64,000 bases of DNA, taken from the NCBI RefSeq assembly GCF_900112185.1, contig NZ_FOKP01000016.1, forward strand, positions 62,001 through 126,000, read 5' to 3'. Below are positions 30,184-38,770 of this stretch, piece by piece (the stretch's first letter is position 1; every line of letters starts with the position of its first letter). The translations under genes were made by a program, and so were the position numbers. Below the pieces are notes generated by a model. It ran no database searches. It was not told the DNA's origin and saw only the letters and a list, made by a program, of their open reading frames with translations. Source of the DNA: Allobosea sp. CRIB-10. GTDB taxonomy: Bacteria > Pseudomonadota > Alphaproteobacteria > Rhizobiales > Beijerinckiaceae.

Positions 30184-30714
30184 TCAGTCGGCCTTGGCGT
30201 CCCGGGTCAGGTAGTCGCCGAGCGCCACGCCGATATGGACAACCACCAGCGCGATCAGGCCGAAGGCGAACCAGGCATGGATCGTCAGCAGCAGCTCGGC
30301 ATGGCCGGCCTCCGGCGACCAGATCTCCGGCAGGGAGAGACCGAAGAGCAGCTGCCGCGCACCGAAGCCGGAGGCGCCGGCCCAGCCCAGCAGCGGCACG
30401 ATCAGCAGGCCGAGATAGAGCAGCCCATGCACCAGCCGGCTCGCCGCGCCCCTCTGCCAGCGGCCGGAGAGTTGCGCGAACAGGCGGTAGCCGATGCGGA
30501 CCAGCACGAGGCAGAGCAGCAGGGCGCCGGTGGTCTTGTGGGCGAGATAGAGCAGATCGGCGACATGGCCTTCGCCGATTTGCTTCATCATCACGCCGGT
30601 GCCGAACAGGCCAAGCACCAGCGCCGCGGTCAGCCAGTGCAGCGCCTGGGCGATGATCGGCAGGGACGGCGCAGCCACCGTCTTCGCCTCGCCTCCTGGA
30701 ATCGCCATGCTCAT
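30184..30714 (-). CDS. Cytochrome b561
   Basis: This 176-residue inner-membrane di-haem electron carrier has four predicted helices. Candidate haem-ligand histidines lie in [38 protein letters not shown] and VHIGVALG. The family accepts electrons from the quinone pool or superoxide (CybB type). Its ATG (30712-30714) overlaps the chemoreceptor stop by four bases (ATGA), so the two are translated together. The pairing may mean a redox or energy-sensing chemoreceptor; that is inference. Confidence 0.87.
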   Translation of the reverse strand: MSMAIPGGEAKTVAAPSLPIIAQALHWLTAALVLGLFGTGVMMKQIGEGHVADLLYLAHKTTGALLLCLVLVRIGYRLFAQLSGRWQRGAASRLVHGLLYLGLLIVPLLGWAGASGFGARQLLFGLSLPEIWSPEAGHAELLLTIHAWFAFGLIALVVVHIGVALGDYLTRDAKAD

Positions 30715-32309
30715 GCGCCCACCAGCTCCCTGCGCGTGATGAAGCCGTCGACCGCCTGCCGCAGCTCCGCGGCCTGCCGGTCGAGATCGGCCGAGGCAGC
30801 GGTGACCGAGCCGGCGGTCTGGCGCCAGCTCGCCAGCGTGCCGGCGAGCTGCTCGACCTGCTCGGCGACGAGCCTGACATCCCCTGCCGTCCGCATCGTC
30901 GCCTCGCTGATCGAGCGCGAGCCGACATCCTGGCGCGCGGTCAGTTCGGCGATCGAGAGCGCCGCCTTGTCGACTTTCTCGACCGAGGTCACCAGCGCGC
31001 CGACGCGCATGGTGATGCGCTGGGCCGCGATATTGATCTGATCCAGCCCCTTGCGGACATCGTCGGTCGCCTCGGCGGTGCGGTGCGCCAGCTGTTTCAC
31101 CTCGCCGGCGACGACGGCGAAGCCCCTGCCCGCCTCGCCGGCTCGCGCCGCCTCGATGGTGGCGTTCAGCGCGAGCAGGTTGGTCTGGCTGGCGACGGCC
31201 CCGATGACGTCGATCACCCTGACGATCTTGCCGACCGCCTCGCACAGGACCACCGTATCGGCGGTGGCCTCGTCGACCAGCGCCTTCGCCGCGTCGGCGA
31301 CGTCGGAGGTGCGCTGCGCCTCGCTGGCCGCCGTGGCGAGCAGCGACGACACCTCGGTGATCGCGCCGGCGACGTGATCGACATGGCCGGAGACGCGCTG
31401 CGTCGACTGCGTCGCCGCCCCGGCTCGCTCGTCGACCACGCCGGAAAGCTGCGCGAATTCACCGGCTGCCTGGGACAGGCGGGAGCCGTGCTGCTCCAGA
31501 GCCTGGGCGATCAGGGCGATCCGCTCCTGGAAAGCGGCGTTGCGCGCCTGGGCGGCCTCCTGCCGCGCGACCTCGCCCGACAGCACCGCGACGCGCGCCC
31601 GGGCGGCTTCCTGCTCGGCCTCCCGTCCATGCAGATGCGCCAGCAATGCCTGGCCGAGCATGCCGATCTCGTCACGCCGCATGGCGAGCTTGTCGAGTTC
31701 GCCATCCTGCTGCCGGCTTTCCGCCAGGGCCCGCGCCATGCCGGTGATCGGGCGGACCAGCCAGCGATGCTCCAGCACCACGATGAAGATCAGGCTGAAC
31801 AGCCCCAGCAGCGACAGCAGGACCTTGTTCTGATGCGCGCTCTCGACATGGTGCGACAGGCTGGCGCTCAGCCGGCCGATCTCCTCGCCGAGCCCGCGCC
31901 GCAAAGCCGAGCGCTTGTCGGCGATCACCCTGAGCTCGGCCCGGGCGGTGGCGATGTCCGGGGCCTCGCGCATCGCCAGGGCGCGCCCCGCGATCGTCAG
32001 CGCATCGACCTCCAGCTTGCCGTCCAACCGGCTGGCGATGTCCTCGGCGCCGATCGCGAGCACCTCCAAGTCGGGCGGCTCGGCTCGGGTGCCCGAGAAG
32101 ATCGCGACGCTGATGCGCTCGAAGACCATCGTCGTCGCTTCGAGGCGCCGGGCGAGGTCGCTCTGCGCCGCCAGGGCCTGCGTGAAGCCGTTGAGCTTGC
32201 GCGAGCCGACCAGCTCGGTCGCGACATAAAGGCAGGAGAGCGCGCCGAGCAGCACGCCCCACAGCGCCAAACGCTGTCCGACCGTCGCCTTGAATGTTCT
32301 GGGAAACAT
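30711..32309 (-). CDS. Methyl-accepting chemotaxis protein
   Basis: This 532-residue receptor has one membrane helix near the N-terminus ([18 protein letters not shown]). A helical periplasmic sensor domain follows, then a second helix ([17 protein letters not shown]), a HAMP-like segment and a signalling domain with the conserved tip [21 protein letters not shown] chose the ATG at 32307-32309; a GTG at 32345 would add 12 residues. No clear ribosome binding site decides the start. It is co-translated with cytochrome b561 and ends the insert that splits nusG from rplK. Confidence 0.87.
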   Translation of the reverse strand: MFPRTFKATVGQRLALWGVLLGALSCLYVATELVGSRKLNGFTQALAAQSDLARRLEATTMVFERISVAIFSGTRAEPPDLEVLAIGAEDIASRLDGKLEVDALTIAGRALAMREAPDIATARAELRVIADKRSALRRGLGEEIGRLSASLSHHVESAHQNKVLLSLLGLFSLIFIVVLEHRWLVRPITGMARALAESRQQDGELDKLAMRRDEIGMLGQALLAHLHGREAEQEAARARVAVLSGEVARQEAAQARNAAFQERIALIAQALEQHGSRLSQAAGEFAQLSGVVDERAGAATQSTQRVSGHVDHVAGAITEVSSLLATAASEAQRTSDVADAAKALVDEATADTVVLCEAVGKIVRVIDVIGAVASQTNLLALNATIEAARAGEAGRGFAVVAGEVKQLAHRTAEATDDVRKGLDQINIAAQRITMRVGALVTSVEKVDKAALSIAELTARQDVGSRSISEATMRTAGDVRLVAEQVEQLAGTLASWRQTAGSVTAASADLDRQAAELRQAVDGFITRRELVGA

Positions 32310-32382
32310 GCCCGCCCGCGTCGATAGCCGGCGGGACAATGTCACACACGCCTGAAGGAGGCGTTAACTACGAGATTCACGC

Positions 32383-32411
32383 AAAAAGGGTGCCGTCTCC
32401 GGCACCCTTTG
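32383..32411 (-). terminator. Terminator after nusG
   Basis: A perfect 10-bp stem (AAAGGGTGCC at 32385-32394 with 32401-32410, 6-nt loop) is followed on the minus strand by TTTTTGC. It lies about 26 nt past the nusG stop, so the secE-nusG transcript ends here and does not run into rplK. Confidence 0.88.
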
Positions 32412-32436
32412 GCATTGTCTCGACCTGAGTCTAGCC

Positions 32437-32970
32437 TCAGAGCTTCTCGACCTGGCCGTATTCCAGCTCGACCGGCGTGGCGCGGCCGAAGATCGAGACC
32501 GCGACCTTGAGGCGGGCGCGAGCATGGTCGACATCCTCGACGACGCCGTTGAACGAGGCGAACGGGCCATCGGCGACCTTCACCTGCTCGCCGACCTCGA
32601 ACACCACCGTCGGCTTCGGCCGCTCGATGCCCTCGGCGACCTGGCCCTTGATCCGCATCGCCTCGTGCTCGGGGATCGGCATCGGCTTGGCCTTGTCGGC
32701 GCCGAGGAAGCCGGTGACCTTGGGCGTGTTCTTGATGAGGTGGTAGACCTCGTCGGTCATCTCGCACTTCACCAGGACATAGCCCGGGAAGAACTTGCGC
32801 TCGGTGTCGACCTTGCGGCCGCGGCGGACCTCGACGACCTTCTCGGTCGGAACCAGCACTTCATCGAACTTGTCGGAGAGGTTGCGCTGCGCGGCCTGGT
32901 CCTTGATCGACTGCGCGACCTTGTTCTCGAAGTTGGAGTAAGCGTGGACGATATACCAGCGGGTGCTCAC
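32437..32970 (-). CDS. nusG: Transcription termination/antitermination factor NusG
   Basis: NusG binds RNA polymerase and links it to Rho or to ribosomal protein S10. The 177-residue product has the NGN domain (MSTRWYIVHAYSNFENKVAQ, then ERKFFPGYVLVKCEMTDEVY) and a C-terminal KOW domain (FEVGEQVKVADGPFASFNGV). Length is standard. It lies 16 nt downstream of secE and is followed by a strong terminator. Confidence 0.97.
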   Translation of the reverse strand: MSTRWYIVHAYSNFENKVAQSIKDQAAQRNLSDKFDEVLVPTEKVVEVRRGRKVDTERKFFPGYVLVKCEMTDEVYHLIKNTPKVTGFLGADKAKPMPIPEHEAMRIKGQVAEGIERPKPTVVFEVGEQVKVADGPFASFNGVVEDVDHARARLKVAVSIFGRATPVELEYGQVEKL

Positions 32971-32986
32971 GTTCGTATGCTTTCGT

Positions 32987-33181
32987 TCAACGCGCGCCGA
33001 GGATGAGGGCGAGCCCCCAGCGGATGACCGTATCGGTGAAGAGGAAGAACAGGCTCGACATCAGCACCATCAACAGCACGAGACCGGTGGTGATCAGCGT
33101 CTCGCGGCGCGAGGGCCAGGTCACCTTGTTGGCTTCGTTGCGCACTTCCTGCAGGAACTGGAAGGGATTCGTCTTCGCCAT
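32987..33181 (-). CDS. secE: Preprotein translocase subunit SecE
   Basis: This is the small essential subunit of the SecYEG channel. I chose ATG 33179-33181, giving 64 residues: MAKTNPFQFLQEVRNEANKV, the amphipathic TWPSRRETL motif and one membrane helix (TTGLVLLMVLMSSLFFLFTD). Single-helix SecE is normal for alphaproteobacteria. The upstream open frame is not SecE-like. It is directly upstream of nusG. Confidence 0.95.
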   Translation of the reverse strand: MAKTNPFQFLQEVRNEANKVTWPSRRETLITTGLVLLMVLMSSLFFLFTDTVIRWGLALILGAR

Positions 33182-33338
33182 CGGGCTCGTCACCTCGGTT
33201 CCGGATCGTCGCTTTGGAGCTGCGATTCGGTGGTCCTGAAAGATTCGCGGCGCGGGGCTCAGGGAGCCGCGCGCCGTCGTTAAGGGCTTCTTACAACGCG
33301 ATTGCCCGCTCGCCAAGCGGTTTTGACTCAGGCCCGGC

Positions 33339-34070
33339 TCAGGGCTTCTCGGCGGCGATCAGCAGGAAGGCCGGGCGCTCGCGCTCCCTGGCCCAGTCCG
33401 GCTCGGCGGCGACCTGCTCGGGCGTTGGCCCCCATTCCTCGACATGCCGCAAACTGAGGCCGAGCCCGATCAGCTGGTTGAGATAGCTCGCCAGCGTGCG
33501 GTGCTGCTTGACCACACCCTCGGCCAGCCAGTCGGTGACGCGGCGGCCCTCCTGGAGATAGGCGCCGACCGGCCAGACCGGCAGACCCGATTGGTCCTCG
33601 CCCCATGTCTGGTGGCGCGGGGCCGTCATGATCGGATGCTCGACCGAGAAGACAAGGCGTCCGCCCGGCTTCAGCGCCTGCGCGACGCGGCCGAACACCG
33701 CCGGCAGGTCGACGAGGTAGTGGAAGGCGAGCGAGGAATAGACGAGGTCGAAGCGCTCCACCGGCGGCTGGTAGCTTTCGAGATCGGCCTGCTCGTAGCG
33801 GACGCTTCCAGCCGACGTTTCCGCCATCGCCCGCGCCAGCATGCGCTCGGAGACGTCGACGCCGACGGTTTCAGCCGCGCCCTCGCCGGCCACGAAGCGG
33901 CAGAACCAGCCGAAGCCGCAGCCGAGATCAAGGACACTCGCCCCTGCGAGCGAAGGCAGCAACGCGCGCAGCGCCGGCCATTCCGGCGCACCGTCGAGCC
34001 CGCGCTGCGAGCGCGGCAACTGGCTGTAGTTCTGGAAGAAGCCGGCGTCGTCGTAGATGTTCTGGGTCAT
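33339..34070 (-). CDS. Class I SAM-dependent methyltransferase
   Basis: This 243-residue soluble methyltransferase has motif I VLDLGCGFGWFCRFVAGEGA, motif II region VGVDVSERMLARA, and FDLVYSSLAFHYLVDLPAVF followed by LKPGGRLVFSVEHPI, the Methyltransf_11/UbiE-like pattern. The substrate is unknown. The gene begins only 19 nt beyond the 3' end of tRNA-Trp and lies between it and secE, so it is likely read from the same transcript. tRNA-Trp and secE are usually adjacent. Confidence 0.87.
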   Translation of the reverse strand: MTQNIYDDAGFFQNYSQLPRSQRGLDGAPEWPALRALLPSLAGASVLDLGCGFGWFCRFVAGEGAAETVGVDVSERMLARAMAETSAGSVRYEQADLESYQPPVERFDLVYSSLAFHYLVDLPAVFGRVAQALKPGGRLVFSVEHPIMTAPRHQTWGEDQSGLPVWPVGAYLQEGRRVTDWLAEGVVKQHRTLASYLNQLIGLGLSLRHVEEWGPTPEQVAAEPDWARERERPAFLLIAAEKP

Positions 34071-34089
34071 CGCGGATCTGACGGACGGC

Positions 34090-34165
34090 TGGCAGGGGCG
34101 GCAGGGCTCGAACCTGCGACACCCGGTTTTGGAGACCGGTACTCTACCAACTGAGCTACACCCCT
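34090..34165 (-). tRNA. tRNA-Trp (CCA)
   Basis: This 76-nt tRNA has a 7-bp acceptor stem (AGGGGTG with CGCCCCT), D-arm GTAGCTCAGTTGGTAGAG and an anticodon loop with CCA (GGTCTCCAAAACC). The T-arm is CAGGTTCGAGCCCTG, the discriminator is G, and the CCA end is encoded. It sits between tuf and secE, the usual place for this tRNA in proteobacteria. Confidence 0.97.
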
Positions 34166-34320
34166 GTAGCGCCGGTTGCTTAGCCTGAACCCTGCCGGCT
34201 TTTCAAGTCGAAATCGTCAAGGCGGCGACGGAAGTTGACTCAGTTCGTCAGCCCGCTGCGCCAAGCCCTTGGCGCAGCGGGACATCGCGTCTCGCAGCGA
34301 GCACGAAAGTCTGTGCGCAA

Positions 34321-34349
34321 CGAAAAAGGGCGGCGTTGCCGCCGCCCTT
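34321..34349 (-). terminator. Rho-independent terminator downstream of the second tuf
   Basis: A perfect 9-bp stem (AAGGGCGGC at 34326-34334 with 34341-34349, 6-nt loop) is followed on the minus strand by TTTTTCG. It lies about 100 nt beyond the tuf stop and 26 nt beyond the leftover tuf 3' end, as if it originally served the older gene end. Confidence 0.88.
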
Positions 34350-34374
34350 CCCCAGTTTCGGATTGTGCCGAAGC

Positions 34375-34408
34375 TTACGCGATGATGCTGGCGACGACGC
34401 CGGCGCCG
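34375..34408 (-). repeat. Leftover copy of the tuf 3' end
   Basis: These 34 bases are identical to 6331-6364, the last ten codons plus stop and preceding bases of the str-operon tuf ([10 protein letters not shown], stop TAA). They lie 40-73 nt downstream of the functional stop of the second tuf. The functional copy encodes the same residues with different codons. The segment is therefore a pseudo-3'-end left by a rearrangement. Palindromes at 34406-34420 (CCGCAAA-G-TTTGCGG) and 34417-34427 flank it on the tuf side. Confidence 0.85.
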
Positions 34409-34447
34409 CAAAGTTTGCGGTTTCCGCGAACGTCGTTGTTGCTTCGA

Positions 34448-35638
<1,191 letters not shown>

Positions 35639-35685
35639 GACACCTTGTTCCTGACGACGCCCGCGCAGGGCCGGAAAACGCGGTC

Positions 35686-35714
35686 GCATTAGGGGGTTTT
35701 GGGGCGGGATGCAA
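35686..35714 (-). promoter_or_regulatory. Likely promoter of the second tuf
   Basis: On the minus strand TTGCAT (35709-35714) and TAATGC (35686-35691) are spaced 17 nt apart, 48 nt before the ATG. Both fit a sigma-70-type consensus moderately well. Confidence 0.4.
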
Positions 35715-35764
35715 GCTGGAGCGAGTTTCGGCACAATTCGAGGCGATTGCGATCGATTTCCTGC

Positions 35765-36271
35765 TCAGCTTCCGGACGCCAGTTGTCCGGCATTCAGCAC
35801 GACAAACCCCACAAGGCCCCAGAGCGCGAGGAGCAGTTGCGTCAGCAGAAGCCCCTCCTGCCTGATCCAGAAGCCGAACCACAGGCCGGAGGTGAACATC
35901 AGCGACCAGCACAGCAGGAACGGCGCCAGGCCAAGATTGAAGACTGCGCTGAGGGCAGTGGTCGCAGGCAGCCCGGGCGACGCGATCAGAAGCACCGTGC
36001 CGGCCAGCAGCGGGATCGCGCTGGCGATCTGAAGGATGATGACGCCGACGAGCGCGGCTGCGTGCAGCGCTGTCGATTCGACGGCGCGCTTCAGGAACGG
36101 CAGGTCCCGGAACGGTTCCTCCCGCAGCAGCGTCATCGCCATCGTCAGCCCGACCGCCCCTTTCGAGGCGGTAAAGCCCTGCAGATTGTTGATCACCGCC
36201 ACGATCATCCACAGCGCCAGGCCGAACGCCGTCGCCAGCTGGAAGAGCCACAGGCTCGCGGAGTAGCTCAT
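35765..36271 (-). CDS. Small integral membrane protein, DUF2165-like
   Basis: This 168-residue protein has four hydrophobic segments. The first carries LALWMIVAVINNLQGFTASK, with the NN...G pattern seen in DUF2165 proteins, and a cytoplasmic or periplasmic loop (TLLREEPFRDLPFLKRAVES) follows. GGAG lies upstream of the ATG. The function of this family is unknown and the family call is from pattern only. It is upstream of tuf on the same strand but separated by 126 nt containing the tuf promoter. Confidence 0.65.
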   Translation of the reverse strand: MSYSASLWLFQLATAFGLALWMIVAVINNLQGFTASKGAVGLTMAMTLLREEPFRDLPFLKRAVESTALHAAALVGVIILQIASAIPLLAGTVLLIASPGLPATTALSAVFNLGLAPFLLCWSLMFTSGLWFGFWIRQEGLLLTQLLLALWGLVGFVVLNAGQLASGS

Positions 36272-36458
36272 CAGAAAGGCTCCATATTCAGAAAGGAGCC
36301 TTGCTAGCTGGTTGCAGAAACCGGGTGTAGCCAGCCAGAATTGAACACCCTATTGCTGAAACAGCAACAGCGAGCATCTCGGATCAGTGGCGAGCCCCTC
36401 TAGCGTGCGATACTGGCCGCAGCTTATGAGAACTTTCCTACTCGTTCAGGACCGTCCG

Positions 36459-36770
36459 ATGACCGAACCCAAGCCCGGCCCGCGCATCGCCATCACCTAT
36501 TGCAGCATGTGCAACTGGCTGCTCCGTTCCGCCTGGATGGCGCAGGAGCTGCTCCAGACCTTCGGCCAGGATCTCGGCGAAGTCGTTCTGATCCCGCGCA
36601 CCGGCGGCATCTTCCAAATCCACTACAATGGCGAGCTGATCTGGGACCGCACGGTCGATGGCGGCTTCCCCGATGTGAAGCAGCTCAAGCAGCGCGTGCG
36701 CGACCGGCTCGATCCCGACCGCGATCTCGGCCATCTCGACGACCACAAGAAGAAGCTCGTGCAGGGCTGA
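36459..36770 (+). CDS. SelT/SelW/SelH (Rdx) family protein
   Basis: This 103-residue thioredoxin-fold protein has the redox motif CXXC near the start (ITYCSMCNWLLRSAW), where eukaryotic SelW has selenocysteine. GEVVLIPRTGGIFQIHYNGE and DGGFPDVKQLKQRVRD complete the family pattern. Both Cys are encoded by TGC, so it is the Cys version. I chose ATG 36459, with AGGA eight bases upstream. It is monocistronic between convergent and divergent neighbours; a role in thiol redox is inferred. Confidence 0.88.
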   Translation: MTEPKPGPRIAITYCSMCNWLLRSAWMAQELLQTFGQDLGEVVLIPRTGGIFQIHYNGELIWDRTVDGGFPDVKQLKQRVRDRLDPDRDLGHLDDHKKKLVQG

Positions 36771-36849
36771 TCAGCCCTGCACCCGCCATAGTCCTGAAGA
36801 CGACCCTGAGGCCGTCAGGCGGCCGTTGGAGTAGAGTTTCGGGATGGCC

Positions 36850-37698
36850 TCAGATGCCGCCGCCGCAATCGCCGGCGAGGATCTGGTCCATCGAGCGCGA
36901 CGGCTCGGCACAGCCGGCCTCGCCGACCACCTTGGCCGGCACGCCGGCGACGGTGGTGTTGCGCGGCACCGCCGCGAGCACGACCGATCCGGCGGCGACG
37001 CGGGCGCATTGCCCGACCTCGATGCTTCCGAGGATCTTGGCGCCGGCGCCGATCAGCACGCCCTTGCGAATCTTGGGATGGCGGTCGCCGCCCTGCTTGC
37101 CGGTGCCGCCCAGCGTCACGTCCTGCAGCATCGAGACATTGTCCTCGATCACCGTGGTCTCGCCGACGACGAGGCCGGTGGCATGGTCGAGGAAGACGCC
37201 CTTGCCGATCTTCGCCGCCGGGTTGATGTCGGTCTGGAACACCTCGGAGGAGCGGCTCTGCAGATAGAGCGCGAAATCGCGCCGATCCTGCCGCCACAGC
37301 CAATGCGCCAGGCGGTGCGTCTGCAGCGCGTGGAAGCCCTTGAAATAGAGCACCGGCTCGATCAGCCGGTAGCAGGCGGGATCGCGGTCGAGCACGGCGA
37401 GGACATCGGCACGGATGCCCTGCCCGATCTCGGGATCGGCGTCGATCGCCTCGTCGAAGGCCTGGGCGATCAGCTCGGCCGGCACGGCGCCATGGCCGAG
37501 CCGCGCCGCGACGCGATGGCCCACCGCCGCCTCGAAGCTCGGCTGGTTGGAGATCGTCGCCAGGATGAAGCTCGCCATCGCCGGCTCGCTCGCGATCGCC
37601 TGCTCGGCCTCGTTGCGCAGGCGCGACCAGACCGGGTCGAGCCGGTCGAGACCGGTGGCGGGATCGCGGATCTCGATGTTCGGGCGCCCGGATGGCAT
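36850..37698 (-). CDS. cysE: Serine acetyltransferase
   Basis: CysE makes O-acetylserine from serine and acetyl-CoA, the first step of cysteine synthesis. I chose ATG 37696-37698 (MPSGRPNIEIRDPATGLDRL), with GGAGAA upstream, giving 282 residues. The N-terminal helical domain is followed by a left-handed beta-helix with hexapeptide repeats. The catalytic motif is GVFLDHATGLVVGETT (His near residue 172). The C-terminus ends MDQILAGDCGGGI; the hydrophobic terminal Ile is the usual anchor for O-acetylserine sulfhydrylase in the cysteine synthase complex. The upstream region is rich in palindromes. Confidence 0.95.
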   Translation of the reverse strand: MPSGRPNIEIRDPATGLDRLDPVWSRLRNEAEQAIASEPAMASFILATISNQPSFEAAVGHRVAARLGHGAVPAELIAQAFDEAIDADPEIGQGIRADVLAVLDRDPACYRLIEPVLYFKGFHALQTHRLAHWLWRQDRRDFALYLQSRSSEVFQTDINPAAKIGKGVFLDHATGLVVGETTVIEDNVSMLQDVTLGGTGKQGGDRHPKIRKGVLIGAGAKILGSIEVGQCARVAAGSVVLAAVPRNTTVAGVPAKVVGEAGCAEPSRSMDQILAGDCGGGI

Positions 37699-37782
37699 GG
37701 CGTTCTCCGCTGCGGTTCGCTCGTAGATCAATCTGGCACGATGAGCGCGCGCCAGAGCACATGGCTCCGCCTTCTAGCTGAA

Positions 37783-37833
37783 TCAAGCCGCGAAGAACAA
37801 GAATCGATTTGCGAGACAAGTCTCGCAAGCCAT
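37783..37833 (-). CDS. Possible Cys-codon leader peptide upstream of cysE
   Basis: A 16-codon frame, MACETCLANRFLFFAA, with two Cys codons (TGC, TGT) ends 84 nt before the cysE start. The two Cys codons lie inside the perfect palindrome at 37809-37828, so a ribosome on the frame would open that hairpin. This layout would suit cysteine-responsive control of cysE. No good ribosome binding site precedes the ATG and a frame this short can occur by chance, so the call is tentative. Confidence 0.3.
   Translation of the reverse strand: MACETCLANRFLFFAA
37809..37828. promoter_or_regulatory. Perfect 20-bp palindrome upstream of cysE
   Basis: The sequence TTGCGAGACAAGTCTCGCAA is a perfect inverted repeat (9-bp arms, 2-nt centre), 111-130 nt upstream of the cysE ATG. 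It could be a protein operator or, in RNA, a hairpin of a leader. The cognate regulator is not identifiable here. Confidence 0.55.
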
Positions 37834-37837
37834 TGCC

Positions 37838-37875
37838 GTAGAATAATATTCTACCTGAGTAGATGATTCTTCTAC
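37838..37875. promoter_or_regulatory. Tandem 17-bp palindromes spaced two helical turns apart
   Basis: GTAGAATAATATTCTAC (37838-37854) is a perfect inverted repeat; GTAGATGATTCTTCTAC (37859-37875) is a near-perfect relative with the same GTAGA/TCTAC arms. Their centres are 21 bp apart, placing both on one DNA face, as expected for two bound dimers. The second overlaps the stop of the alpha/beta hydrolase gene. The AGAAT-ATTCT core is similar in style to iron-regulator sites of rhizobia (Irr type), but I cannot assign a regulator. Confidence 0.55.
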
Positions 37876-38639
37876 GGTCGGCGCGCCAGGAACTCGACCA
37901 CTGCCTGCTTGTGCGTGCGGTCGCCCACCGCGAGATTGTGATCGCGCCCTTCGATGGCAAAGCTTTGCGCGCCGGGGATTAGTGCCGCCAGCTCCGGGCC
38001 GGAGCCGGAGACGTCGTCCCTGGTGCCGACGCTGACCAGGGTCGGCACGGCGATCTTGCCGACCTCCTCCTTGCTCAGCGTCTGGCGCGTACCGCGAATG
38101 CACGCCGCGAGGGCCCGCAGATCGCTGCCGGTATTCTCGGCAAAGGCGCGGAACATGCGCTGCATCGGGTCGGTCAGATCGGCGAGCGAAGGCGCCTCCA
38201 TCGCGTCGGCGATGCCGAGCGGCAGCCCCACGCCCTCGACCAGATGGATGCCGAGCCCACCCAGGAGCAGCGAGCGCACGCGGTCGGGATGGGCGAGCGT
38301 CAGATGCGATGAGATCCGCGCACCCATCGAATAGCCCATGATGTCGGCGCGCTCGATCGCCAGATGGTCCATCAGCCGGCGCGCATCCTCGGCCATGATG
38401 TTGGAATGGTAGGCCTCGGGATCGTAGAGCTTCTGGCTGCGGCCATGGCCGCGATTGTCGTAGAGCACGACGCGCCGGCCGGCATGGGTCAGCGTCTTCG
38501 TCCATTGCGTGTTGACCCAGTTCACCGCATGGCTCGAGGCGAAGCCATGGATCAGCACGATCGGGTCGCCAGTCCCCTCGCCGGTCGGGGCGAGGTCGAG
38601 ATAGGCGATGGACACGCCGTCGGAATCGAATGTCTGCAT
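37872..38639 (-). CDS. Alpha/beta-fold hydrolase
   Basis: This 255-residue hydrolase has the oxyanion-side HGFASSH motif, the nucleophile elbow GYSMGA (Ser) and a late catalytic His in GRDHNLAVGDRTHKQAV. It also has the VLYDNRGHGRSQKLYD segment common to the esterase/haloperoxidase-like branch. I chose ATG 38637-38639 (MQTFDSDGVSIAYLDLAPTG); the longer frame overlaps the divergent promoter. The substrate is unknown. It is divergent from the acyltransferase-like gene at 38771. Confidence 0.87.
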   Translation of the reverse strand: MQTFDSDGVSIAYLDLAPTGEGTGDPIVLIHGFASSHAVNWVNTQWTKTLTHAGRRVVLYDNRGHGRSQKLYDPEAYHSNIMAEDARRLMDHLAIERADIMGYSMGARISSHLTLAHPDRVRSLLLGGLGIHLVEGVGLPLGIADAMEAPSLADLTDPMQRMFRAFAENTGSDLRALAACIRGTRQTLSKEEVGKIAVPTLVSVGTRDDVSGSGPELAALIPGAQSFAIEGRDHNLAVGDRTHKQAVVEFLARRP

Positions 38640-38770
38640 GGCCCTGCCGCCGGCTGCTCTGGTCTCAAGGCAGGTCTGCCACGGCGGCGCGGCTTTGGGT
38701 AGCAGGCTTGGCGGTTCGCAGGTGCGGGCCACCCCTTCCCCAGCTGCATCGCGCCGCTTATGACGAAGCC

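Noticed and set aside
35639..35734. N-terminal extension of the second EF-Tu
   Set aside because: The extra 32 codons are Pro/Arg-rich, overlap the promoter and are absent from the other copy; the internal ATG with AAGG is the EF-Tu start.
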